From assembly GCA_015680685.1 (NCBI GenBank), contig MNCI01018064.1, positions 244,369 to 308,368 on the forward strand: a stretch of 64,000 nucleotides of DNA. Direction: 5' to 3'. Position numbers and translations under genes: made by a program. The stretch comes from Gnetum montanum (taxonomy: Eukaryota > Streptophyta > Gnetopsida > Gnetales > Gnetaceae). This document shows positions 1 through 12,057 of the stretch, piece after piece (the stretch's first letter is position 1; every line of letters starts with the position of its first letter). Under the pieces are notes generated by a model that worked only from the letters and a program-made list of their open reading frames with translations, made no database searches and had not been told where the DNA came from.

Positions 1-1
1 T

Positions 2-1822
2 CAAGTATGCCCTTTAGCTCCCTATCTTTTTATCCTAGCAGCTGATGCTCTTGGAGCTGTTCTACGATCTCACAATGATTCTAAGAAGTTAAGAGGCATC
101 ACTTTACCTCAAGGTGGTAAGGACCTAGTTTATAGCCAATTTGCAGATGACACTTTTCTTACATTACATGAGGACTTTGATAATTTTAACACTGCCCTGG
201 AGTGTATCAACATCTATTGTAGAGCCTCAGGAGCTAAAATCAATTAGAATAAAATGCAAGCTATTCGCTCTAGCTTCTCTCCAACCCCTACTTGGACTTC
301 TCACTTCAATATTAAGTGGCTTTCCCTGACAGATGTCTTCACCCTTTTGGGCATCCCGATAGCTTTATACGCCACTCCCACTACTTTATGGAATAATGTG
401 GTGGAAAAAGTAAAACATAAAGCCTTGAAATGGGCCTCTAAACCCTTATCTCTTGCAGGTAGATTTATTGTGGTGAATCACATTCTGAGTTCAACTCATG
501 TTTACTATTCCTCCTTTATGGCTCCTTTCAAGTCTTCGTTTCAGAACCTCAACAAAATTCTTAGGAATTTTTTATGGGGGGATAAGGACACTCATAAAGC
601 CTTTCATCGAGTGGCTTGGGATATTTGCACCTTGAGCAAGGAACATGGAGGTTTAGGCCTCACCTCTATTGAACATCAAAGTATTCTATTGGCCTCCAAG
701 TGGATCATCCATTTTATGGAAGGAGATGAAGCTTGGAAGATCCTTTTTAGACATAACATATCTTCTCCTAGTATTCACCAAAGATGGGAACAAACTCATT
801 GGAGTAATTGGATCATTAGTGGAGGGTCACATAAGATCATAGGTTCCTTTTTGTTCAAACAAATCTGGAGATGTTGGAGTCATCTTAAAGGCCATTTACA
901 ATGGAAACCCTCCGAGTTAAGCCTAACTTCTCTATCAACCCACTCTATTTGGTGGTCTCCCTTTTTTAAGAAAAATTTAGGTTGTCTTTATGATGAATTC
1001 CCTCATAGAGCCAACTGTCTTGCTGCACATAATCTCCATCACGTTGCCCAATTATTCACAGTTAGCAATGACACTGTTACCCTCTCTTGGCAACATGCCA
1101 AGGTAAAATAGGGATTTCAAAGAGAGGACACTCCCATCTACGAACATATTAAGCATGTTCTTACAAACTTTGGTGTTCCTAGACAACAGAACAACACTCC
1201 TTGGTACGATGATTGGTTCTGGCCCGATGGCTCACCTTTGCGTTCTTTACGCAGTGCTAAAGCCAAATCTTGGTTTCACGCACCAGACTTTCAACTCTCC
1301 ATCCTAAATAGACGATGGGGAATGCATCTTGAGGATCATCAATGGAGAGCTATTTTTCATCGAATATGGACTTCCAAGGCCCAACCTAAGCATTGCTTCC
1401 TTTTCTGGTCTTTGATTCACCAAGGTCTTCCGATTGGACATCGGCTTCACTTCTTAGGTATCGATTATCCTAAATGCAACATTTGTCAAGCTGACGATTC
1501 CTTTGAGCACGTTTTCTGGGATTGCCCATTCTCTCGTCAAATTTGGCAATGGTGCCACTCTCTTCAAATCTTTCTTCCTAACCATGATGTCAATTTCCCT
1601 TCCTGTATTCTCAAAGATGATTATGTTAAGAAACACCTTCAGAGAGCATGGAAAATCCTCTTATATGAGCTTATCTTCTTTATCTGGAAATGTCGCTTGG
1701 ATGCTTGGTATCACAATACAACTTTCACTGAATTTGACTATGGCATGAAATGTTCTATTGCTAGCAATGTTCAACTTCAATGTCGAGAACTAGGCTTTAC
1801 ACATAATATTACCTTTTCTTAA
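2..1822 (+). pseudogene. LINE (non-LTR retrotransposon) ORF2, 3' half
   Basis: One reading frame runs from base 2 to the stop at 1820-1822, cut by TAG at 245-247 and 1109-1111. The start of the gene lies outside the window. It opens inside the reverse-transcriptase palm: the catalytic box reads FADD at 140-151 (the LINE form of YADD). The RT thumb follows, then a region like those in plant L1-type ORF2 proteins (RVAWD, GGLGL, ASKWI). Near the C-terminus is a zf-RVT zinc-binding domain with Cys-x2-Cys at 1475-1486 followed by His and Cys in FEHVFWDCPF. The protein would act in target-primed reverse transcription. No endonuclease domain is present. The two stops are both TAG, as from CAG decay, so this copy is dead but fairly young compared with the LINE at 20640. 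Confidence 0.9.
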
Positions 1823-2321
1823 GTAGAACCTATTTTGAGTTGATTATGTTAATTCTCATTTCTAGCTTTCGTCCCAGGGGGTGCGAAAAGCTTTTGTCTT
1901 GTTGCAAGTGACTGGGGGGTCATCTTGCAACTTTGGGCTCTCATCTTGCAACTTTGGGCTCTGTTAAGGCTTTGGATTTTTGGTTCTCTTTATTCGTTAG
2001 TTGGTGCTCCACCTTAGCAACCCTCCCCCCCTTTACTGGAAGCTTTATTCCACCCCTTACTGGAAGCTTTATTCCACCCCGAAGCAGTTGTTCAGGTTTC
2101 CCAGGTCCCGTGAGCTTTCTCTACCCATTTACTTGTGAGATTTTGATTCATTTTTTGTAATCGCGGACGAAAAAAAGGTTCGCGAGAGGCTTCGCGTAGC
2201 ATCACAACCAAATCACGCCAAGGTTTTAACTGAGGGATTAATACTTCGCCGCACTTTTTTTCGATATGCAAAAGAAGATAGAGCTTCACCCATCGATGAA
2301 AAGATAGAACTTCACCCATCG
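1823..2321. other. LINE 3' flank with three short tandem duplications
   Basis: No gene. Three separate two-copy tandem duplications occur in 400 bp. A 21-bp unit beginning TCATCTTGCAACT lies at 1920-1961, a unit of about 24 bp containing ACTGGAAGCTTTATTCCA at about 2029-2080, and a 26-bp unit containing TTCACCCATCGATGA at about 2276-2325. The first part may be LINE 3' UTR. I see no clear poly-A tail; a short A-run near 2170 is the only candidate. Confidence 0.55.
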
Positions 2322-2870
2322 ATGAATACTGGATTTACAATTTTGGCATTGCTTTTTTCCCCTCTTTTCCTATTGGGGAGTTCTAATCCTTTTGTTCGAA
2401 ATTCAGTACGCTTGCAGAATCAAGTCCTGTTTAGCAAGATCCCATATGAGCTATACATCCTCGCATTTTTGTTGGAACCATTGCAAGTGCTATGGCCTCT
2501 CATAAATAAAATGACGAACAAAATGATGAATGGAATTGTAGCACTTCACTTGCCAATGCAAAAGGAAAGGAGAACGCTTCCCTTTTCTTCTAAATTCATC
2601 CGGGCCCGTGTAACGTGCAAGCTCTTTACCCTCATAGAAAAATGGCATCCCTGCTTGTGTCAATTGTTGTGTAGCAATAGAAGCCTGCTCCCCGCGATGC
2701 TTCTTTGCCTAGCTGTTGAGACTACTTTGAGCACTGATGGACACTTGAAGCATGTCGTTTGCAATGAAAGGAAAGATACCACTACTGTGCCTCTTTGTTG
2801 GTGTGAACACGGTGGTTCCGGGAACAAATTCAAATTTGGATCTCAACATGTTGGTGGTTTTTCACGGTAG
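2322..2870 (+). CDS. Open frame of 182 codons, unrecognised, probably not a gene
   Basis: ATG at 2322, stop ending at 2870. The start has a hydrophobic stretch (about residues 5-20) and the centre a second one. The C-terminal part is Cys/Gly-rich with no motif I recognise. It is the longest open frame in 1823-7720, but nothing shows conservation or expression signals. The surrounding DNA resembles organelle-type spacer, so the frame may be chance. Confidence 0.12.
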   Translation: MNTGFTILALLFSPLFLLGSSNPFVRNSVRLQNQVLFSKIPYELYILAFLLEPLQVLWPLINKMTNKMMNGIVALHLPMQKERRTLPFSSKFIRARVTCKLFTLIEKWHPCLCQLLCSNRSLLPAMLLCLAVETTLSTDGHLKHVVCNERKDTTTVPLCWCEHGGSGNKFKFGSQHVGGFSR

Positions 2871-5080
2871 GCATCTTGCTATGAAGTTGGTGGGCTCATC
2901 ATGAATCGGGTCAGGGTGACCGGTGGTTTCGGGATCCAGTAGAAAATGCTTCTGTTATGCCTTGGGTATTAGCAAGCTTGTATTCATTCAGTCATTATAC
3001 CTTGTTTTTTAATATTGTGACTTTTTTATGCCGTCTTAGGAACTTATTCAATATGGTTTGGATTGCTAGCTCCCATTCATAGTCCTACTACGGATTATAC
3101 CCAAGGAATCACACTACTATGGTGATTCTTCCTTATAATTACCAACATTTCTATGATCCTCTTATCCCAGATGAAGCAGTGGACATTCACCTGCCCCTCT
3201 AAAAAATATTGTTGTCGTTATGTGTCCTTAAGTATTGATTAGGCATTAGGTGATGTATCCTTGATCACATGGTAACAAAATTGTAAATACCTCCTCTTAG
3301 AAACCATATTTGGTATGTATCTCAATAGTGCTCTACATCTCTTCAGTAGATCCCCACTCATCTAGGGAACTTTGGATTTGGTAAGAAACTTCAATATCTA
3401 TTGTTAGCTCACTTCCCATGAGCATATGATACCATGAGTGATGGTCTCCTATCACTTTCAATCGAGATTACGAATGGGTTAACTAAGTGGAAAGGCTCTC
3501 AAGTCTTTGAAAAGTCTCACCTAATGAGCCCAACCCAGGCAACCTATACTTGAGTAGAGCTAAAGACCTAACCATAGGTCTAGAGCTTTGCTCGCTTTGA
3601 TTACGCTGGGGGACCACACTGCAGTATGACTTGAGCAAAGCAAGGGGGGTCGACCAGAAACACTACTTGTTAGCTTTGTTTGCTCTTCGGCCTTGCTAAA
3701 GCAATCTTGCTACATGAAGGGAAGACCAACCGCAAAGTGATCGGACCAACCCCTATTGCTTAGATAAGACCAGGACCTTTCCTTCTCACAAAAGTTGCAC
3801 TCCATATAGAACAAGTTGCCTGTGCAACAACCTAAATTCCCATTAGGAGGTTTAACTAAGGACCTATGGAAGTTAGGGCTACCTTGTCCTCATGGCAATA
3901 GTGTCCAGAGGGAGGAGTTCATAGGCCTTATAGTAGCACGGGCCTATCTTTAGGTCATCCAAAGGGGGCTAGTCCAAGATTTGTTCCTAGAGACAACAAA
4001 TGCACAATCTGTGTACACCGTGATACATGCAAGCAAGCTATATTGGACAACTTATGCTCTGGATAGCTTATGATCATTATAGTGGTTATCCACGGCATTC
4101 TATGCTTTAGGAAGAACTTTCTATTCATTATGTGCATGCAAGACCTATACTGTAGTAGCTCAAGTTAGGTTATCCTTGCAAACAACCCACGAAAGGCTAA
4201 CCTTGCTCACCTTAGTTCTATTCAGGACTTGACCTAAGCTACATTTTCGTTAGGTAAGATTGTAGACAGTGATTGCTCAAAAGCAAGTTGTGATTGTTGC
4301 ATTAGATGGGATCATGGGTGATTAGATGTAAAGGACTAGAGCAGGATAGCTTAGATTCATTGAGCCCCTATGGATTTAGGAGCTTGGTCTTTAGGTAGTG
4401 GATGTTTCATGTGTGATTCCTTAGGTCAGATGAACTGGCAATAGAATGTCTACTTTTGTTGGGCTAGCAGGGACATAACATAGTCTAGTAGTCTGTAGAG
4501 AAAGTAGCAGAAGGTTACAATAAGTGAATTCAAAGAATGAGTGCATTGAGGGCTCATCAGTATGTAAGGAATTTAGGCATCATTAATATGCCATCGTTTT
4601 ACCTCTTTTATGTTGATTGAGCTAGTCTCTTTTCATGTCCTTACTGGAGCTAGTTAGCGTTAGGTCCTTTCTTTCTTACTTGACTTGATTGACCAAGCTA
4701 AGCTAGTCTCTTGCTAATTGAGCCAGTCTATTTCTCTTATCTTTGTTTTTCCTAAGCTTGTATCTTTTAGGGGATCAATTATTCTTGCTACTAGCTTCGT
4801 GTGGCCTGGGGTCTTCATTACCAAATACCCACTGACTGTTCATGACTTTTTAGCATGTAGGATCGGGTTCACCAGTGTTTCAATGTCCTCCTTTGAAGTG
4901 ATATTGTTAAGACCAAGGCATGTGATCTAAGTTCATAGTGATATTGCAAGTGAAATCTTTTGATTATGCCTCCTAATCGAGGAGCATCTAGTTGTTGCCT
5001 TTTGATTGGTGAGCTTTTTGCTACTTGAGATCTTGCTTGTTATACTGTTTATTAGTTTGCATGTAGCAAGGGCTAATGTT

Positions 5081-5250
5081 GGAAACGAGTCCTAGAGTTC
5101 CCCCATTCAACAGGAATTGACCTTGAGGAGATTCCACACTAAGGTGGGGAATAAGTCCTTGAGTTCCCTCGTTCAATAAGAATTGACCAATGGGAGATTC
5201 CTTGTGTTAACGAGGAACAAGTCCTCTAGTTCTCCCTTTTCTTGTCTTGA
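5081..5250. repeat. Imperfect tandem repeat, period about 66 bp
   Basis: Units start near 5081, 5147 and 5213 and share the words AAGTCC, AGTTC, TTCAA and GGAGATTCC. Two full copies and one partial copy are visible. Confidence 0.75.
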
Positions 5251-5559
5251 ACCATGAGGTGGGGAAAATTTATTATGAAGATCAGGGTTGAAGGTAGCTT
5301 AGTAGCACTATATATTTATATATGGGATAGATAGGTAGATAAATTGAGTGTTGCTTATGATTGTTGTTAAACTAGGTAGACCATTATTGCTAAACTAGGT
5401 AGACCAGCTATGTAATCATTCTGGGTCTTGCATGTAGATTCTTTCTAGTGTTGAGCAAGTGGAACATGTTTAAAAGAACCAAAGCTGGTGAACTGGATCC
5501 TTTCCCATGTGATGTATGTAAGGAGACATTGTAGTTGCCCCCCCTGCCCTGTGCCCCTC

Positions 5560-5594
5560 CAAAAAATAAAAATAAAAATAAAAACAAAAAAAAC
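5560..5594. repeat. A-rich simple repeat (AAAAAT)n
   Basis: A-rich run with an AAAAAT periodicity, then poly-A with one C. It produces a long poly-Phe/Leu frame on the minus strand that is not a gene. Confidence 0.85.
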
Positions 5595-6644
5595 CTAGTT
5601 TTATTCAGAAAGCCTACACTTATAAATAGCATGTGAAGGTGGAATTTTTGCTCTAGTGGAATAAAAGCTACCTTATCCGAAGGGACCCAGGCAAGCATTA
5701 AAGGCCCACCTTTGCTAGAGCCTTAGTTTTATTGATTCGTCGAGCAAGCAAATTGGTTGGTTTTTAGTTGGGTGGGGTATGGGTAAGGTAAGTGCTTCAC
5801 ATCAAATCAATTTTATTTATGCAATATAGCTAGCATTAATTATTGATAGATAGATCCTTCCTACTATGTGGAGCTCTCCTCTTGTTATTCCCCTTCTTCT
5901 TGCCACCATATTGCTCTTCGAATTGAGCCAATATTTTTGATCTTGGAAGGAGCCATATGAGGCAAAAGCTTCACATACAATTTTAAAGCTAAGCCTTTCT
6001 ACTAGGGCTTAGGAAGTGATATGATAATTAGTTTAGGTAGGGTGGCCTACTACAACCTATAGGGATTAGTGCATATGCGATCCACGAAATAAGAATTTGG
6101 CCCACTCTTAATCAAGAATGGAAAAGGAAAACATAGCATGTCACAATAGCAAGGTATGGGGGTGTTGGGATTGATTCGTCCTATCTACTTTGAGCCTACC
6201 CGCGTGTAAGCCAATCAATGCTTTTAGAGATGAGGACTTTTAGCAAAGCCAAGTCAATTTCATTGGGCCACCAACCTCAAGCAAATGTATGTTATGTTGT
6301 AACACTCCCCACCTTCCAAAGGTGCCCATAGGAAAGGCTAGAAGCAATAGAGTGACTAGGAGGAGATTAGGGAAAAGAGACAACCATCTTGAAGCACATT
6401 ATGGATTTAATGGAAAGGACCTAGTTGGTGAAGGGTAAGGAATCTCTTCTCTACAAAAGAGGCTACCTGAAAAGAAGCCCCCTAATGATACATTCAATAC
6501 CAATTGATATGAGAGGATTGGTCTAATGCTATTAAATGAATACTAGGTGAAGCTGAGTGGTGATAGGAAGTAGCTTTCTTTGCATGAATTTTTGATCAAA
6601 TTTATTTATTATACATGCATGTATGTATATTGGTTTGTATATTT

Positions 6645-6645
<1 letters not shown>

Positions 6646-6672
<27 letters not shown>
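6646..6672. repeat. (TG)n microsatellite
   Basis: Uninterrupted TG dinucleotide, about 13 units. Confidence 0.97.
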
Positions 6673-6675
<3 letters not shown>

Positions 6676-7725
6676 TATCCTGTAACTCATGCATCATAGC
6701 CTTTGACCCAAAAAATATCTTATTAAGTAAGATCTAGTAAATGTCTATATACGTAACTTACCTTATCTTGTATTATTACAACATAGTTACATTTCTTATC
6801 ATTTTTTAGTAAACTTTTGGATGCATCTATCTATGTCTTCATTGATAACAAGCATAAACTTAGTCAACCAACCCAAGGGAAATAGGAAGGCTAAGAAATA
6901 ACTCCTCTCTTAATAACTCTAGGTAGAAATCACTTGATATGGAGACCTTATAGAAAAAAGGAACCTAATAGAGCTTGAATCATTGTAACTCAAACAAAAA
7001 GAGAGGGAGCTTTTAGCTAGGGAATGACCAGGGTCACTTTGAGGCTTTAGTTGAGGAACGACCAAGCTTATGTAGGGGGTGTTCCCACTCCCATAGTTTC
7101 CCTACATTACCCTAGGTGTTCCCTCACTAATGCATCTATGTTACCCTATTATTTTTTCTTTTCTTATATAAGTACATAATCTAACAACAATACATGTATT
7201 ATGTACATACATAATCTATGATGCTTGGCACAATTGGGAAGCCTAGATTTCTTTGTAGTTGCTTATCAATGTTTTCAAATAATCATTCTCTTATCAAGTG
7301 ACTAGCCTAAAGAAGTGGTTATGAAAAAGTTGTTGGGCAGGCATGAGTATTCATTCTTCTAGTGGTGGTGTCATAAGTCTATTGCCATGTGTGGGTGCTA
7401 TCACTCTCAGCCTAACAAAATAAGTTATTTCTTGAAGTGGAATTGATATCGCTTGTGCCCTTGAAGGAAGTAGAATCAAATTTTATCTACCTTTGTACTT
7501 CTTAATAAAAGGAAAAAAAATTGTACTTATGTATCATGCCCCAAAATTGCTAGTGCCTATTAGGCTATCAAGAATGTAGTTTAGTAGGCCAAAGGGTTTG
7601 GGGATATTCATATGGTATATACTAATTCCATATTCATAGTGGGTGTAGAAATCAATAATGGTGTATGGGTAAGATTTATTCATGGGTAGCTATGGATAGC
7701 TGTAGATAGCCATCTTCATGGATAG

Positions 7726-8566
7726 TGATGAATCATCATTTTGTGTCAGCCATGACGTCCAGTATGTGATGTTGAAGCTGCAACATCAGGGCCTGGGTCC
7801 GACATCAAATATCTAACATTAGGATATATTCCCCAAGTCTATAAATACCATGCTTGGGCATAATTTTTTCATTAATCAGTTTTTAGTTTTCAAGCAAGAT
7901 AGCATAACTCTTGTTGTTTCTTCTTCCTAGAGTTAGAATATTTTCTAAGTGCTCGCAGAAGGAGTCTAAAGTGTGTATGATTCTTTGTTCGAGCACTAAT
8001 GTACCTAAGCGCAGTAATGTGATGAGAATAAAATGAACTCTTTTGACAATCCTTGCAGCATTGAGAATAGCTTAATATTTTCTTTAATGCATTTTACTTT
8101 TTTGTTCTTTACTTTAATACATTTGATTAAGTAATTTATTTCTAGTAGTTAATGAACACGAGCATGACCACTTTGAGCATTCATATAGTACTTGGTAACC
8201 TAGCAATGCTTAATGTTTGGTAGCCTAGTAGTGCTATATGTGTTCAAGAAAGTGGGATGGTTACTTGTGTTAGGCTAGCTAGGCAATAGACATTAGTTTT
8301 CAATCTACTCTACCCTCATTCTTGTTGTAGGTGATTACATCCATAAAATATAAAACGAAAAAAATTCATATACCTCAATTACACTTAAACCATACCCTTG
8401 AGCCTCACAAGTGTATTTGGGAAGACAATAAACGTTCTCAATGTTGTTTCACTTCCTAGAGTAACTAGTGTATGAGATAACTATAGGTCCACAAAATTTG
8501 AACAAATCGTGCATAACACCTTAATGATTCATATGGTTGGGCATAGGGGTACCTTGTTGCTCATCA
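7726..8566 (+). repeat. 5' LTR of Athila-like element 1
   Basis: 841 bp, matching 16906-17762 along its length. U3 carries short repeats built on CAATGTCA-like words, clearest in the 3' copy. TATA box TATAAATAC is at 7840-7848. The R/U5 half (from GAGTTAGAATATTTTCT) is clearly related to that of Athila-like element 2, while U3 is not. Confidence 0.92.
7840..7848 (+). promoter_or_regulatory. TATA box of LTR promoter
   Basis: TATAAATAC, conserved in the 3' LTR at 17034-17042. Position within the LTR fits a Pol II start for the genomic RNA. Confidence 0.7.
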
Positions 8567-8586
8567 TTAGCACCATTTTTGGGGGA
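8567..8586 (+). other. Primer-binding site, element 1
   Basis: TTAGCACCATTTTTGGGGGA directly follows the LTR. It is a decayed form of the Athila-type tRNA-Asp primer site. The changes relative to that site are mostly G-to-A and C-to-T, as expected of methylated CpG decay. Confidence 0.65.
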
Positions 8587-8819
8587 CCTTTTTGTTGTTT
8601 TGTGTGCTATCTAGGACCTAGTGAAAGTATTTAAATTGTTGAAGTGAACCTGAGAGTCATATCTTATTTCACAATTACTACAACAAATTCTCAGAGCACA
8701 CTATGATTTTTATTTCACTAACTGAAAATGTCTTCTTCTCATAGGAGCAATTCTCTACCCAAGGTTGATAACGTTTGTTTAACAAAGCCTCAATAATACT
8801 GAATCATATATACTCACAT

Positions 8820-11330
8820 CAATGAATATGTGTAAAACTTCATCTTCATCCTACAGCAGGATGAACAGCTATGGTGGCATGACATGGAGGGCAACATTGT
8901 GTTGCTACTCGATTGTGCTGCTCCTACAATGCTCTATCAAATGCTTTCATGATGTGATCTTCAAGACCACCATGGGAAGTATAATGTGGAAGATGTTGAT
9001 GCTAGGGATTATCATCCCACCAAAGCACAATGCCTATGGGATTGACAGTTGGAACAACACTATGAGTTTTCAAAGGGAAAATGGCTTAATGATCCCCCAT
9101 TCTTATTGTATCAACACGCTAGTGGAGAACCCTTCTTTGGGGATTTTCCATACAATGACACTCCTCTCTTTGACTTTGATAATGGAGGTCAAAACTAGAA
9201 TATGCACTCCATAATTCACAATCCTAATTTTGATAATAAGGGATCTAATGACAAAGAAGGATCTGGAGGGGCAAGTCAAGATAGGGATGCTAACAAGAAG
9301 CACGATTGTGATTGTGGTTGCAATCACTGAAGAGGTAGTAATAGGCACCATGATGTTGTTGATTCTTCTTCCTCTTCTCCTTTGGCATCTTCTTCTTCTT
9401 TTTCCTCCAACCATGATTGTAGGAGGCGAGATCATGATGGAGGTGATCGAATAAGTGCAATAACTGATGGGACCAAAATAACCAAAGGGACTGTCAGGAT
9501 AGACAAGATCAAGGGTTCAGACGTTCAAGAGAGGCACATTGCCATGAATGAAGGTGTAGTAGAGGACATCATAGGCACCATGATTAAGGCCTCGATGAGC
9601 CTCTATTTATTACCCAAAGTATGCTTAACATCATAGAGGTAGTCAGAATCTCAACAAGTCATGTGAAAGATAGTCGAATCAAATGGTTAGACATGAAAAA
9701 TATTCCTAGATTTTAAGGAGGATATAAATCTATTATGCAAAATCATCTTTAACCTTTTCAAGATGCATGTGCCTTACAAAACATAGAGAACGAGTGGCAA
9801 AAATTGAAGCTGTTCCATGGACATTCATCAAAGAAGCAAAAAATTGGTACTAGTCCTTAGAACTAGAATCTATTAGATGATGGAGTACCATGCTTAAGAT
9901 GTTCAATGATAAGTATCAAATGTACTTTAGGGTGTCCAACTTAAGGAAGCAAATTCAAGGGTGGAAATAAGGAACACACAAACCCTTAGATGTTGCCATT
10001 GGTTAATACTATGCCTTGATGCACAAATGCGCCGGTCATGGTTATTCTCAATTGGCTTAACTTCCACCACATTATAGATGGACTTTATAATGAAGCAAGG
10101 AAGACCCTTGGTATCTATGCCTAAGGGCAATTGTCAAAACTAGTTGCTTGTCAAGTACAAAGGTTAATAGAGTAGGTTTCCAAAGAGGAAGACGAACTAA
10201 GAAAAAGAGAAAATGCAGAGGAGTACAACTATGATCCTTCCATTTGTAAGAGGGAGTTTCACTTTTATGATAGTGAGGAAAAATCCATATTTGATGAGGG
10301 GATGCATAAGAAATCCTTGTCACTTCAACAATTCCAATCTAAACTTATGGCCAAGATTAATTAGTTAAGGGACTCCATGGATGGTTGATTTCAAGTTGTT
10401 CTTAAAATCATTGAAGAGTCCAGAGAACAAGGTATGGACCATGAGTGTAGGAGGCATAAGGAACTTGAACATGCATATTACAAAGAGAACGACAAAATTG
10501 CTACAATAGAATAGGTTGCAGATAGTGAATTAGATGATGATCATGGATGTGATGTTTGCCAATATGAACATCCTAAGGGATGTTTCCCTCTTGTGTCACA
10601 TCTTCAGAAGTCTAGGGTGTATGCCTTACATCCACGACTTACACAAAGGAAAACATCCAGAAGGTTGCCTTATCCTCAAGGTAATCTCAAGAAATTCTAC
10701 CAGCAACAATTGTATTAGCCAAGCAGAGCTCAATCACAATCGTACAAATAGTACCAACAATGGCATCAACCACAATCATGGGTGTTTGCACCACCAAGGG
10801 CAACAATACCCTTACTGGTAGCTTGATCCATATGGTTACCATGTTTAGCAACCCATGTCTCCACGTGACTCTTCCAGTCATGTCTCTAATACTTAGCCTT
10901 ACTACCATCCTTTTGATTACTATCAAATTCCTTCTTCACAATAAAGAAGGGATGCTACCTCCTACCCTTATCCTCCTTTTGTCCTTGCACATACTCCTCC
11001 TCAAATTGCACAACTACCACCTATGCCTCCTATGCAGAGTGAATTTCTCATTCAATTGCAACAACGCAATGCTATGAGGGCTATTAATTTACAACCTAAT
11101 CATCCATCAGAGGGGTCAAATTCTTGATCAAAGAAAAGACATTTCTTTTAACCCTGTAGTCCATCTAAGCCTTCACCTACACCCATGGTTGACAACCCTA
11201 CTCCTACCTCTTCCTCCATATCAAATTCCTTTAGGCCTCCTTCAAACCAAACTTTTCCAAGAACCCATACTGTAATGCTCACTTATATTATGTTTGATTA
11301 GATCTGTGTAGGAAACCTTCCTAGGAAATT
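8820..11330 (+). pseudogene. gag: gag of Athila-like element 1
   Basis: Degenerate frames with stops and shifts. They align visibly with the gag of element 2 (24480-26880). The N-terminal part (about 8822-9200) is followed by a low-complexity Arg/Ser/His-rich part (about 9240-9560). A capsid-like block follows at about 9690-10130, recognisable by words such as LFHG, NDKY, GWK and GYSQL. Next come a charged stretch and a Pro/Gln/Tyr-rich tail (about 10700-11050). The product would form the cytoplasmic virus-like particle. No complete frame survives. Confidence 0.7.
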
Positions 11331-11339
11331 ATTTGATCT

Positions 11340-11800
11340 TAAAATTCTTTTGATTTATTTGCAGATTGTTTGGAATGAACCATGCAAGGCACTTCTTGAT
11401 TCAAGTTCTAGTGTTAATTTTATTTCTCATGAGATGTACACTACTTGGAACCTACCTCCTCTCAAGAAGAAAAAAATCAAATTGGAATTGGCAGACTAGT
11501 CCATTACTATTCCATTGGGACTAGTAGAAGACATTATGACCACAGTCTGTGGGTGGTCTTATTCTACCAACTTCCTGGTAATCAAAGTGGAGAACTACAA
11601 AGAGAACTTCCCAATCATCATGGGAAGAGCATGGATGAGCATCATCGATGCATGAATGGGCATAAGAGATCTTTCCTTGGAGATATCTAAAGAAAATGCA
11701 TTTAGAAAGATCAAGAAGAAGAGAGTTCCATGCATCATGTATAGTGATAGTAGGTGCAATTATGTGTAGAAACTTTGGGCCATCAAGTAAGCATCTATCT
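11340..11800 (+). pseudogene. Protease of Athila-like element 1
   Basis: Retropepsin-type aspartic protease. The active-site block reads LLDSSSSVNFI near 11390-11425, where the family has Asp-Ser-Gly. The second conserved block reads NFPIIMGRAWM near 11610-11640. One TAG interrupts the frame between them. It would cleave the Gag-Pol precursor. The same region is more open in element 2 (27047-27373). Confidence 0.75.
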
Positions 11801-12057
11801 TTCCATGCAAACAGTGTGCACCAGAAGTAGAAATTCAAAGGTGTCTATACACAGCAGCCACAAAACAAGAGGGCATCCAATGGCTAACTGCTAGTTCAAA
11901 AAGTAGCATACTATGCATGGACCAAGCTGAGAGCCTGACATGTGAATATGTCACAAGCATGGATGAACTAGAGCAAGTTCATCACCAACTCTCCAATGAT
12001 ACAAATGATGATACCTATTGGGGAGAGTTGGAAGTTCCTTAGAACTTTAAGCAATAT

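Larger units (their letters stand above)
2871..7720. other. Gene-free stretch, possibly in part mitochondrial-derived
   Basis: No frame longer than about 100 codons and no recognisable domain. The composition is more balanced than the AT-rich DNA around it. Several runs, for example about 3530-3850, have the look of plant mitochondrial spacer (short words such as GCTTTGCTCGCTTTG and GGGGGACC). That resemblance is an impression only. Small repeats inside are listed separately. Confidence 0.35.

Noticed and set aside
5408-5698. 96-codon minus-strand frame with a Phe/Leu run
   Set aside because: The run comes from an (AAAAAT)n simple repeat.
9103-9435. 110-codon minus-strand frame
   Set aside because: Antisense shadow of the low-complexity gag segment of Athila-like element 1.
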